Shown one piece after another: positions 35,860-46,666 of a DNA stretch of 64,000 bases. Below the pieces are notes generated by a model that was given only the letters and a program-made list of their open reading frames with translations, did not search any database and was not told the DNA's origin. Within the stretch, counting starts at the first letter, position 1; each line of letters begins with the position of its first letter. Location: the NCBI GenBank assembly GCA_951230915.1, contig OX579642.1, positions 13,020,001 to 13,084,000 on the forward strand, in the 5' to 3' direction. The translations under genes and the position numbers were made by a program. The stretch comes from Antitrichia curtipendula. Lineage: Eukaryota; Streptophyta; Bryopsida; Hypnales; Leucodontaceae.

Positions 35860-35922
35860 TGGAGTATGGAAATGGGCGCGCGGAGGCAGACGAGCGCATT
35901 TCCGACACCGATAGTGACGAGG
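35860..35922 (+). CDS. Mini-exon inside LTR L2 copy B (21 codons, phase-0 donor)
   Basis: ATG in CCACCATGG context, 21 codons, ending GAG followed by GTAAGT, a perfect donor. Compared with copy A there are 10 differences in 63 bases, all substitutions; the second half (ADERISDT.SDE) is nearly fixed and the divergence sits in residues 5-9. The retention of frame, start context and donor, next to a hypervariable minisatellite, is the evidence for a real exon. Function unknown. Confidence 0.5.
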
Positions 35923-36002
35923 TAAGTCTTTGAATCAAAACTCGGCGTTTCTCCTTATTAGCATTGATTCTATTTTTTCTTAATTAGCCTGTTGAAGTGA
36001 AT

Positions 36003-36700
36003 AGTGACCCAGAGTTAAATTTAGGAGTAAAAATTTAGAGTTAAATTTAGGAGTAAAAATTGAGAGTTAAGTTTAGGAGTAAAAAATCCAGAGTTAAATT
36101 TAGGGGTAAAAATTTGGAAGTTAAATTTAGGAGTAAAAATTTAGAATTAAAAGTAAGAGTAAAAATTTAGAATTAAATTTAGGAGTAAAAATTTAGAGTT
36201 AAGTTTAGGAGTAAAAATTTGGAAGTTAAATTTAGGAGTAAAAATTTAGAGTTAAGTTTAGGAGTAAAAAATCCAGAGTTAAATTTAGGGGTAGAAATTT
36301 GGAAGTTAAATTTAGGAGTAAATATTTAGAGTTAAAAGTAGGAGTAAAAATTTAGGAGTAAAAATTTAGAGTTAAAAGTAGGAGTAAAAATTTAGAATTA
36401 AATTTAGGAGTAAAAATTTAGAGTTAAGTTTAGGAGTAAAAAAATTCGAGTTAAAAATAGGAGGAAAAATTTAGAGTTAAGTTTAGGAGTAAAAATTTAG
36501 AGTTAAGTTTAGGAGTAAAAATTTAGAGTTAAGTTTAGGAGTAAAAATTTAGAGTTAAGTTTAGGAGTAAAAATTTAGAGTTAAGTTTAGGAGTAAAAAT
36601 CCAGAGTTAAAAATTAGGAGTAGAAATTGGGAGTTAAATTTAGGAATAAAAATCTAGAGTTAAATTTAGGAGTAAAAATCTAGAGTTATATTTAGAAGTT
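36003..36700 (+). repeat. TTTAGGAGTAAAAATTTAGAG minisatellite in LTR L2 copy B
   Basis: Over 20 units of 25-30 bp, the most regular stretch (36480-36600) being exact 25-mers. Homologous to 29500-29900 in copy A but expanded. Confidence 0.8.
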
Positions 36701-36739
36701 GAAAATTAGAGGAAAAAAATTAAGCTTAGGGTTAACTGT

Positions 36740-36866
36740 CAGGGTTGACAGGACGTCCGGCGGACGTGGGCGCTGACCCCCGGACGTCTTTTGACATCCC
36801 TGGACAGGCCGTCCGATCGGTCGGATCATCCGCGCGGACGATTCGACCAATCAGACGGCCCGACCG
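36740..36866. repeat. Left end of a CGGACG-rich DNA element (outer part)
   Basis: Starts CAGGGTTGACAGGACGTCC and carries many CGGACG/CGTCCG words. It continues at 42025 once the solo LTR and its duplication are removed. CAGGG is a common start of hAT elements, so I read this as a terminus; the opposite CAACCCTG end was not found beyond 47345. Confidence 0.5.
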
Positions 36867-38010
36867 TGTGAGTGTTTTAATCTCCCCCCTTCAGAGGTAA
36901 AACGTGTACACGGATTCTAGCGGCATGAAAAGTAAATTCTAGGGGATGAAATTAAACGTAGTGTTCTTTGGCCTTCCAAGCAATGGACACTTTGTTATGT
37001 TGATTTTACCTAATTTAAATGCTTCAAAACACACTAACAGTTAAGAAATAAAGGTTGTTAAGGGTTAATTAAATGCGATTAAACTTCTAACTAAACTAAA
37101 ATTCTGCCTATTCTAAATCAAAGAATACAATTTGCCCTTCCCGAAATGGTAAAGCAAGCTGGATTCTGATATTCCTAGCAAAAGTTATGCGTGGATGAAA
37201 TTTGGTCCTAATTCTATTCTAAAAACTTCATCCGTCAACTAAAAATAGCAAAATAATGTGAAATAAATCTAAATTTCAGGGTTAAAAGGTTGATTAAGTT
37301 AACTAATGGAATTTTTGAGAAAAACCTAATTTAAACCTATTTTCAGAATTTTCATCCAAATTTGGGTTAAATCTTTATCCACACTTTTATTCTTTCAAAT
37401 TAAAGTAGTTTTAAAAGTAAAAGGTGGATTTGGAATCTTAAAAAGATTCTCTAAAAGATTATGGTTTCCAAAGATTCCCTAGTTGTTCCTTGAGAATATT
37501 CCTAATTGTTCTTTAATTAAGCCTAATTCTAAGTTATTATTCTAATTTTAGTGATTTTCTATAGTTTTATGGTTTTTATGGGTAAAGTGATAAATTACTT
37601 TCTTATAATGGTAAAAAGTAAGAATTTTGGACTTCTAGGTAAAAACTTATGAATGAATGAAAATTCCCCTCAGTTGGATGGAATTCGATTTCAATAAGTT
37701 TTGTGTAGAATTTAAGGGATAAATTAGGGTTTAATTTTACCAATTATTCTAATATTTCCTAGATTCCTAAATTACGTTAGATTTCTTTTGAAATTCCTTT
37801 GGATGAAATTACTATTTTGATTTCCAAATTCACTCAAAGTTAATCTAATTATTACTTTCACGGTTATAGTTAAGGTTTTTAAGGTTTTCCAACGATTTTA
37901 AATTCTAACTAGCTATTGGATTCCTAATTTTGTTAGTTTTAGTTTTCTAATCTAATTTTTAAAGAATGAAAGCAAAAGAGAAAACAAAAGAAAAGTTTTG
38001 AAATTCATAC

Positions 38011-38082
38011 CTCAGTATCGAGAATGTCGATCGTCCCATCATCGCAAAACACTATCATAATCGTCTCCTCGAAATTCTCCAT
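38011..38082 (-). CDS. Mini-exon inside solo LTR L1 (24 codons, phase-0 donor)
   Basis: Minus-strand ATG at 38082, 24 codons, ending GAG (38011) followed by GTATGA. The core TIMIVFCDDGTIDIL corresponds to TIMFVYCDDGTVDVF in the plus-strand L1 copy; both share the EET before it and DTE at the end. The alternating hydrophobic pattern around CDDG suggests a beta hairpin. As this LTR is solo, there is no downstream exon here to splice to, so this copy cannot make the full protein by itself. Confidence 0.5.
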
Positions 38083-40440
38083 TGTCTTTCATGGATTTGG
38101 AAGAAATCTTAGTATTATTGTTTCTAAACCTATCTAAAAAGTCCAAGCTTGTTAGTTTTGACAATTTAAAACTAATCCTTTGATTTTAGGAAATTAAATT
38201 AAATGATAAATTTAATTCATTTTTCCCAAGTTTTCAATGAATAGTAGTTTATTCGATTGCCAATTGTTTAATCATTATTTTGTTAAATATTCCAAGATAT
38301 TAGTTGGTGTTTGTTTGTATCTATTTGGCTTATTAGGCCTAATAAAACAAAACCCAAACAACAAAATAACAATTAATTTGTCTTTGGAATCCTAATTAAT
38401 AACTAAAATCAACCGAATGAATAGTAATCTAATAAAATAAGCTTAAAATAATCAAAACAAATCTATCGATGAATAGTAAAAGGAATTTTGCAATCCAAAC
38501 AATCTAACGTCAATAGTAAGATGCTAACGAAAAGAATAGAATAATCAATACAATCCAAAATTCAATAGTAAGATACTAACAAAAAGAATAGAATAATCAA
38601 AACAATTCAAATTTCAATAGTAAGATACTAACCTTAACTCCTTTATTCTTCGTCCTCCTTTGTTAACCTTCTTATGATCTCGCTTTCTTTCACTTCTTAT
38701 GATGTTGTTGTTGAATTCTTGGCGATGGTGTTTTGAGAGATTTAAGAATCGAGGCGAATGTTAGTTCAAAATCCTTGGTGTTCAAATTTTCCAAAATTTG
38801 CAAAAAGTTGGTAGCGTCGCAACAATCGCCTTAGCTTATAGAAATTTTGTGGGTAATTGACTTTGGGGACTTTGGACTTCCAACCCCTGGACTTTACTCC
38901 AGACCAAACTTACTCTGCTCTCAGATCACTGCACTCCGCTCTCAGCCAACCCCTGGTGGTGACACGTACTGGCCCCCTTCCCCCTTGGTCTGCTCGTACT
39001 GGTCGCCTTGGTTGCTCGTTTCGTCGCCCTGGTTTGCTCGTGCTGTAGCCCTGGTCTGCTCGTTCCGTCGCCTTGGTCTCTCGTTCTGTCGCCTTGGTCT
39101 GCTTGTGTTGCCACCCTGGTTTCGTCTGCTGGTCGTCCCTTCCCGTCTGCTAGACTTCTCTTCTCCGTCTGCTGGTCTTCTCTTCGGGCGTCCTTGCCTT
39201 CGGACTGTCCATCCTGTGAACTGAACTCCTTTTCTGATCCTGAACTGGTTCTAATTTCTATTAACTAACTGGTTAACTGGAAGGAAAGAAAAAACAACAA
39301 AACAAAACTAATAAAAATGAAAGAGATCAACTAAGCTAATTTTTGGGATTTGACTACTTCTAAAACAAAGCAACTTTTAACTAATTGTTTTTTGGGTTTT
39401 GGGGGAATAATGACTAAAGCAAGCAATTCTATGGGATCTAACTAATGATTTGAGGCTTTTTGGATGGTTTTTTCTAAGCAACTAGCAAGCAAATTCTAAC
39501 TAAGGGATTTTGGGGTTAATAACTAGCAAAGCGACTAAACTAAAAGCTAAACAATCAAATAAAATCCATAACTTTGGCAAGGAAAGCAGAAAGCAAATGA
39601 GCAAATTCTAGCGGAAGAAAGGGAGCCACTTGATGAAGTTTTTTGGCTTAAATAGCCAACACACCAAGGGTTTTTTCCCAAGTATTCTTTCAAGCTTCAA
39701 GGTAAACTTTCGTTGAGGTGAAAGCTTCGCCGTGCAGGGACAACCCCAGGTCAAATCGAACAATTTTAAGTTTCCAGTATCCGTTTCAAAAAGTCAAAGC
39801 TTCGCCATGCAGGGTCTACCTCAGGACAAACGGAGCTTCTTCAGCCGATTTAAGTATTTCGAAAGTTAGATTCTAAAGGAGGTACACATAACAGTGTTTA
39901 ACCGAACATTAGAAACGAATCTTCCAAAATTTCAAGTCAAAGTCAATCAATTAAGTGCTAAAGGAGGTACACATGAAAGTGTTTAACCGAACATTAGCAA
40001 TTAAATCTCAAATTCCGTTATACAACGAACTTTGAGTAGGAAATTAGTCTAAAATACTTTTGGCAAGGTCAAGCCTCGCCGCTTTAAGTATTTTAGTACC
40101 AAATGCGTTCACGCATTACAATGGATTAGTATTCAAGTAATTTAGGCAAAGAATCAAGTTTTGGGGTTTTCGACCTCCAAATTCAAACAAGAAAGCAATA
40201 GGTTTTGAAGGGACCCTCTAGTCCTTCAAAACACAAGAGAATTAGCGGAAAATGCAAAGAAATAGAAGGAATTAGCCAATTTTTGGCTTAAAGTGCTCCA
40301 ACAATGTGTTGGTAGCACAACAGAGCAACAATAAGGAAATGGAAATAAGGTTTGGTCTGACAACGTGTCAGTACCAAAGAGAAAAGAAAATGAGAGTTTG
40401 GAAATAAGAATGAAGGTACCGACAACCTCGAGGGGAGGCC

Positions 40441-40447
40441 TTTTATA
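40441..40447 (-). promoter_or_regulatory. TATA box of solo LTR L1
   Basis: Reads TATAAAAGG on the minus strand, at the position of the TATATAAGG box in the other L1 copy. Confidence 0.55.
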
Positions 40448-42019
40448 CTCGAGCCAAGCCCTCCCCGGTAAGTTGTTGGTCAAAAAACGTTTAACTAACT
40501 ACCTAACTAAATTCTAAACTACTATGAGATATTTTGCATTTAATCTTTGTTTAATAGGAAGGAAGGTCCTCAAGCAAGTTCTTTGGAGGCTTTAATTAGC
40601 CTTGAAATCTTGCCTAAATCAAATCCTTGATTTTTCCCAAAGATTTTATGAAAATAACCCTAACTAACCTAGATATTTTGCAATTTAATCCTAGGTCAAT
40701 CCCAAATATTCTTAGTTTAATCTAAATTGGCTTTTAAAGGAAAGATTTGATATCTTAACTAAATCCAATCTTCGATTTTCACCAAGATATTTTGTTAATC
40801 AACCTCGAATTACTACAAATTACTCTAAAAAAGTCAAACTAAGAGCTGGCCCTATCTATCTTTTAGGGAAAAACTCCAAATTGAAAACCAATTGCGATAT
40901 CGCGTTCAGAAGACCTCAATTAGTCTAGAGGACCCCCTACCCCCTTCTTCCAGGCTGTAAATATTCGTAAAAACCACTAATGGTAATTCTAAAGAAAAGT
41001 CAAAATCCCAACTAATGGAATTTGAGTTTCCCGAGAAAACTAACTGGCTAGGGTTGCTTGGAAGGTTTGTGAGAGTAAGAAAACATTCCTTGTTTGCGAC
41101 ATTCGGACACCGCTAGCTCCTGGCTCGCCGGTCAACCCACCGTCGTGTTGTAAATTCTTGTTAAATTTGATGTCATTGCCGATTCGGGTACTTCTGACTA
41201 TCAGAAAGTCTTCAAACTTGACAGGTCGCTTATCTAATACATAAAACTCTAATCTAATTTTTAGTGAGATTTTACCGCACTCTGAGTAATTTCTAAAAAA
41301 TTACCATCAGTTTCAAAGGCGGTTGACTTCCCATGGAGGCATCGTGGAGTTTTGTAAAATCCCGAAACTTTTGGGCAATCTTTTGGGAAGTGTCCAAAGG
41401 CCAAGGGCAAAACCAAACCTCCAATAAGGATGCTAATTTTAGCAATTCCTTAATAATTTCCGCCCGGGGGGGAAATTATGCTGGTACCGGGGTTGTTGTG
41501 GATGATTAGCTCCGCTGTTGATCTCTTGGCATGCTTTCCCTCTAAAAGCACCTTTCTGTAAGCTCCAATCACCTCGCCCTTCTTCTACTTTGCATTCTGA
41601 TTCATATTCTTCAACATTTATAGGCCTTCATATAACTAATCCATATTCTACATGAATTGGATCGAGAAACTTCTAAACCTTGATATAGACTCTTGCACTT
41701 TAGCTAGGCTGTCACATGTATTCACACGTCAAGTGTTACATGGACAAGACACTAGAACTGGCTAACTCTTACTTCATCACATCTCTCTAATACGTTAATA
41801 TGGACTCTAAGACACTGAACTTAAGACATAAACATAGAAAAGCAGAGTATTTTGTGCTTTCCATGAATTTATGAAGGTTCCTCACTAATCTGGTAGGGAC
41901 TTCTACCAAACTCCTCTCAACTACTAATTCATGCTATTTTGCGTGAATCAACACTAAAAACTAATAGTAAATCGCGAAAAATAAATCCAGAGCTTCAAGT
42001 GCTAACTTGAGGGCTCACA

Positions 42020-42260
42020 GACCGCGCGGACGATCCGACCGCGCGGTTGGGAGGCTCGTGGACAGTCCCGCGGACAGGGCGTCGGACTCGCGGACTCGAT
42101 CGTGCGGACAAGATCGCGCGGACGGATTTTGCGGATGTGATCGTGCGGACGGGACGTCCGCGCGATCCTGTTCGAAACGATTTGCCCGTCCGATTCTGGG
42201 CCGTCCGATTCGCACGTACGCGTCCGCATTGCCTGGTCCGCCTTCGGACGCCATAAATAG
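42020..42260. repeat. CGGACG-rich block (inner part of left end)
   Basis: Dense CGGACG and CGTCCG words with CGCGCGGAC motifs, forming many short inverted repeats. With 36740-36866 it made one ~370-bp block before the LTR inserted. It directly precedes the promoter of the gene at 42534. Protein frames across it are artefacts. Confidence 0.7.
42253..42259 (+). promoter_or_regulatory. TATA box upstream of the CxxC-protein gene
   Basis: ATAAATA embedded in a GC-rich block (GACGCCATAAATAGCGCGG), 275 bases upstream of the ATG at 42534. The isolated AT-rich heptamer in GC-rich DNA is what makes it stand out. Confidence 0.45.
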
Positions 42261-42533
42261 CGCGGCGGACGGCTCATTCTTCACAATCTTTTCCCTTGCG
42301 GAGTGGGTGATCCAGTGCCTCTCAGTGGCTCTGCGTGCCCTTTTCGTTTTGGTGCGTGAACGTTTGTGTTAGATATTGAATTGCACCAAATTCTTTTGGT
42401 AATTACTTGGTTTTTAAGGCCTTGTTAACAACTTCACCTCGTTTCATTGGCAAGTGTGAAACATTTTGTTCAGTTCTCCTAAAGATTCATGTGAACTTTG
42501 TCATCAAATCATTTCATTTTAATCAAGGTTATC

Positions 42534-43631
42534 ATGCCTCGCAATAGTAGTTCAAGGTCCAGTAACAAAGGCAAATCCCAGGACATGAACTGGGGAGATT
42601 GGACAAATCCAATGTGCGTAGCTGAATCTGGATGGGAAGAAGAACCCAAGAAGGTTTGGGATTGCACAATATGCAAAAAGTACGTCAAAATGACGCACGT
42701 CTCCAAAATGTGGTCACAAGAAAGAGCAGACAAGCAAGTTCGACGTTGGGAAGGACAAATTTCCACGTGCGAGAGCCAACATTTTGTGCACCGATACGAG
42801 GAAGTAACGCGATGCGCTGAGCTGCCTGACTCCAAACCAAATGTTATGAATTATTCCAACATGGCCATGGTTTGGGCAGAGATTGTACTCCACAAAGATG
42901 TAGACTGGCGCACAATTTACGGGAAAAATGTTGACAATATGAAGCGCACTGATGTTGTTATTTATACGAGTTGGACTCAACCGAGCGATTGTATGTGAAT
43001 GTGGTCCAATCGAGGGCAGTTCGGATTTCCGCCGGTTGTATTGCCGGATGCTGAGGATGAATGGTCGGACGACGATGATATAGAAGACAATCCAACACTC
43101 GTAACATTTACAGTGGGACATGAGCGTCAAGAAGCTCGGGAAGACATCAAGTTCAATCAACAAATGCAAGAAGCTATGCGTAGAAGCATGGAGGATCGGG
43201 GTCAACAACATGGGCATGATAGGTCCTACCAACATGATCGTACTGCATCTGGTTCACATGATGGTCAAAGGGTCTTACACTACGCTAACGACCCCCGAGG
43301 TACTTAATTCAACCCAGAAAGAAGCCATGGAACCACACATGATTTTGGATCTAGCCAAGGAGGCTCCCAATACTATTCCGGATCTACTACGGGTGGTTCA
43401 TATGAGCGTCACACAGGCTCTCGTCATGTGGAACCAAGGCAAGGAAGGTCTCAGCATCGTGATGTAGTTCTTCCTCCAAGTTTTGGAGGTCTTTACTATG
43501 GAAATTCCAATCACGGAGCTACGCCAAGTGACTATGGATGCACTTGGGGCGGAGGACCATATCTTGGCACTTATGGATCCGGTTCCACACCACCAAAACG
43601 TAGAGATGACATCCATTCAGATTCCGAGTAA
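42534..43631 (+). pseudogene. CxxC-motif protein with Gly/Ser/His-rich tail, two in-frame stops
   Basis: A single plus-strand frame from ATG 42534 (MPRNSSSRSSNKGK, a basic Ser-rich start) to TAA 43631, about 365 codons, interrupted only by TGA 42996 and TAA 43305. Residues 25-100 carry conserved-looking WGDWTNP, WDCTICKKYVKMTH and a later Cys/His stretch that could bind zinc. The middle is acidic (EDEWSDDDDIED), and the end is Gly/Ser/Tyr-rich, finishing PPKRRDD, a possible nuclear signal. I do not recognise the family; a DNA-binding accessory protein of a transposon is an inference from its place just inside a CGGACG-rich element end and facing the gene at 46666. It looks recently inactivated. 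Confidence 0.5.
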
Positions 43632-43904
43632 AGTAGGTAGAGCTATTTTAGTCATTGTCTCACAATCGTGTGGGCCTTGGAATCTTTTGCCATTAAATTA
43701 TGGAGTGTGGCAATCATAGTACAAAAATACCAGCATCTCGGCGAATAGCATTTACGTACTAAAATACATTGATGTAAATATATTGTATTAAAATGTATTT
43801 GGAGGTTGGTACTTGGTATCATCATAGCGGTATCGTTCAAGTATCAACTGTATTGCTTTTCAATATAAAAAATATTTGCGTACGATGAAATTCTATTATC
43901 ATTA

Positions 43905-44835
43905 TCCCCTAATCATTTTTGACTATGTTTTCACCAAAAATGATCCAAAACTGTCATTTCTAATACTAGTGTCAAATTTTAGAAAAAAAACATTATTGGA
44001 TACATGTAACCATAGGACCTTGTAGTAAACTTGTTTAGGAAGATGTGGAAAAAATTTCAGAATTTTCCACAATGTGGATTGCAAGATAATAGTGTTTGAA
44101 TTGACAAAAATCCTTTTTTTGTCCCTGCAAAAAAACGGGCAGCTGCCCTTCACAAGGTCACATTTGTATGAAAAAATGGGCAAAATGGTGGTTACTCTTT
44201 GGATTTATTCTTGAAGGCAAGTTGGGTACATGCTTGAGAATTTTCAGATCATTTGGAATTGACATATAGGAAAAAAATAGTAAGTAGGAAGAGGTAGAGA
44301 ATGATTCAAAACACTAAATTGTGAAGAGTTTATTTATGGAATTGAAAAATGCCAATCCAACGGTTGTAATGTTGTAATAAACAATCTACACCCAATGTTG
44401 TTGTTTTTTTCAAAAATATTGAAAATTGAGTTAAATAAAAGACTTCAAAGTTTATTTTAGAGTTGAAATTCCATAACTACCCTTAAACTACGAATCCTCA
44501 TAACTTTTGACTCATAGATCTAAATGGAATGATTCAAAGCTTCCTATGTACATATAAATCTAAAGAACCAATTTCAAATTTTTATTTTCTTAAAAAGTGA
44601 TTTTTGAAGAAGTTTTTTTTGCTGCCCGTGCTGCCCGCGAAGGACTGAAAATGACATATCATGCAATAACTTTTTAACCATGTAGTCAAAATTTATGAGA
44701 ATTTTTGGGCCTTCAAGCTACTCCTCGGGCACGTGTTGTATGAAAATTTCAAAGAAAAAAAATATAGATTCCATTTGTAGTGAGTTGCCCAAAATCGCTA
44801 TGTTGCCAATTAAATCACTTTGGTCTTTTAGGGGT
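43905..44835 (+). mobile_element. TA-flanked element family, copy h
   Basis: A 931-bp copy starting TCCCCTAATCATTTTTGAC and ending TTTTAGGGGT, with TA on both sides (43903-43904 and 44836-44837). Collinear with copy e. Inserted between the two convergent genes. Confidence 0.7.
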
Positions 44836-44837
44836 TA

Positions 44838-45181
44838 TATGTGTTCAACATTGATTATACAATTTTGAACCCAACCATACCAAGCTAACATCCATCAACA
44901 ATAATTGTTGCATTGCACTTCTCATCCAAGGATTTCAAGCAAAACATATGATGAATGCATAAATAGATGGTAGACATTGGACATTGGAAGTTTCAAAACA
45001 CACAAACATTTCAAAACTTTATATCAATTATAAGGGTGCACATATATTGGCATGCATTGATGGTGCATATATATACTAGATAGTTTGCAAACAATCATGC
45101 AAATTTATGTACTCGCCTCTACATTTACCTAATACTTCTATAGTTCTATCACTTCTATGTCGTTCACTAACACCATAGACA
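44838..45181. other. Spacer downstream of kinase-like gene
   Basis: AT-rich; no feature recognised apart from a possible 3' untranslated region of the minus-strand gene. Confidence 0.35.
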
Positions 45182-46666
45182 CTAATATGAGTGGCGGAAG
45201 TGTTCATCCGGAATAGGCCAGTTGTAATTATTGGTAAATCGATGGATGATTTCGACCAAGCTACTGCGAGAATCAATCACCGAATCACAAAGGCGCTTCA
45301 AGTAAAGGTGAAAAATCTTTGCCAAATCCTCATGGCTAAATCTTGTATGTCCTTCATTTTTCCGATGTAAGCTCACATAGTCTGCCAACATGCAACCATT
45401 GTTGATGGATTGAGCTATTCGACCAACCGCATATTCTTCCGATTTACGTGATAAATTCGGTATCATTGACACATCCGCATCTCTTCTATGCAAGTATGCA
45501 ATAGAAGGGTCCACCCACCACCTCTTTTTCAAGGTCTCAGTCCGCTCACTCTGAGAGGTGAAAGTGTACAAGGACTTCATTGGTTCATTACGTAAAGTAG
45601 TCATGCCCCAATTGCAAGCTCCAATGTAAACACGTGACTCATCATTGGGAAAGTGAAACATAATGTTGTCCAGTGAAAGATCATTGTGCAAATGTCCAGC
45701 GCTGTGCATTGCATTCATGAGGTGCACCAATGCCCATGCAAGCTCTATGCGCTTCTTCCTCCAACGACCAAGATAAAAAACTTTGGTCACCTCTTCCGGG
45801 GTCGGTTGAGAATAAGCCAACCGAATGCCAATGTTAGCAGGATATTCCTTATCCAATTTTTACATTTGCCTCAATGTTCCGCCATTCCACCAATACGAGT
45901 ACCCTTCGTTTTGCGTTGTATGAACAGCAGAAAACCGGATAACTCCATCATGTAGAATTCTCACTGCCATTGACTTGTTTTGGTGTTCCAACCTTGCGAG
46001 CCGAAGTCGTAAGCGTTGTTGATGAGATACCTTCGCTGCAAACTCCCAAAATGTGGGTATCTTACGACATCCTTCAATTCGGACCTTCCAAATTGTTGAG
46101 TATCAACCCCTCAGAATTTGATCATCTTGTGGAATCACCCTTGCTGTTTCCGGAAGCGCTAAGAGATGTCGTTGCCCATGTTGCAACTCCACAAGTCCCT
46201 CATCACTATTCCACCAACCCATTGAACCTCGCCTATTTCAGTTCTCTGCAAAAGGGGCGCACTGGCGAACAAACAAGTCTGCCCTCAAAATGACCTGTTC
46301 AAAAGCGCCATCACCTACACGGTGTTGCTTCCCGTACTTCTCTAAGATCACCTTTGTATTCCACAATGCATCATGGACCTTGTTCTTCAAAAATTGTTGA
46401 AAGCCCTTCCTCTTCATTTCATGAATCCAGTAGGGTACGTTTAAAGCATCTGTGAACTTCTGTGCCATATCTCCCTTGAATTTAGCTGGGCACTTGTCTT
46501 CATACCTCGCATATTTGGTATACAACGACGCAGTGGTTTCCGACTCATAAAATTTGACAATGCACTCAATGAGAAATGCTTTGCAAGCGAGAGAGAGAGC
46601 GTCCATACTCGCCTCACTGTTCGGCTTCACTCGTTTGTTCTTCGCAGCCTTCTTTGGTCTCGGCAT
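45182..46666 (-). pseudogene. Protein-kinase-like gene, single frame with three in-frame stops
   Basis: One minus-strand frame of about 495 codons from ATG 46666 (MPRPKKAAKNKRVKP, nuclear-signal-like) to the stop at 45182, interrupted by TGA 46240-46238, TGA 46105-46103 and TAA 45862-45860. The second half has kinase landmarks: YSTIWKV (glycine-loop region), FAAK (possible beta-3 Lys), NGGTLRQM (hinge), HSAGHLHNDLSLDNIMF (catalytic HxD...N loop), IGACNWG in place of DFG, and RWWVDPS at the APE position. The first half is unlike known kinases to me. In relatives I remember the DFG-like motif reads CDWG; here Asp is Asn, so even without the stops the product would probably be inactive. It converges on the gene at 42534, and both have CGGACG-rich upstream DNA. 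Confidence 0.6.

Larger units (their letters stand above)
32663..36739 (+). mobile_element. Giant LTR, family L2, copy B (3' end lost)
   Basis: Same start as copy A and nearly identical for the first ~1.4 kb (TATA-like box at 33931). The middle differs: copy A's 28300-29000 does not align to 34700-35350, which instead holds a CCAGTCGCAAGGG-type minisatellite. Similarity resumes around the mini-exon (35860-35922). It stops at 36739 where a CAGGGTTG-headed, CGGACG-rich sequence begins, so a DNA element probably cut off its last few hundred bases. It is preceded by CCAACCAATTTGGTGGTTGG, a hairpin-like sequence rather than a polypurine tract. Confidence 0.65.
36867..42019 (-). mobile_element. Solo LTR, family L1, with 5-bp target duplication
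   Basis: Inverted relative to 9855-14313: on the minus strand it begins TGTGAGCCCTCAAG (42019) and ends AAAACACTCACA (36867), 5153 bp. GACCG stands immediately on both sides (36862-36866 and 42020-42024), the 5-bp duplication expected of LTR-retrotransposon integration, and no retroelement genes lie inside. Hence an element integrated here and collapsed to one LTR by recombination. It contains a TATA box (40441) and the mini-exon (38011-38082). It is ~700 bp longer than the other L1 LTR. Confidence 0.85.

Noticed and set aside
26198..36739. Reading the two L2 LTRs as the two ends of one retroelement
   Set aside because: The 2.35 kb between them holds no primer-binding site, gag or pol, only a Harbinger fragment, a minisatellite, a TA-element and the gap; the middles of the LTRs differ too much. 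The gap leaves a little doubt.
9855..42019. Inverted L1 copies as terminal inverted repeats of a 32-kb DNA transposon
   Set aside because: The right copy has its own GACCG duplication, proving independent insertion as an LTR unit.
42002..42372. Arg/Pro/Asp-rich frames on both strands over the CGGACG block
   Set aside because: Simple translation of a GC-rich repeat lacking stops; all frames are open at once.
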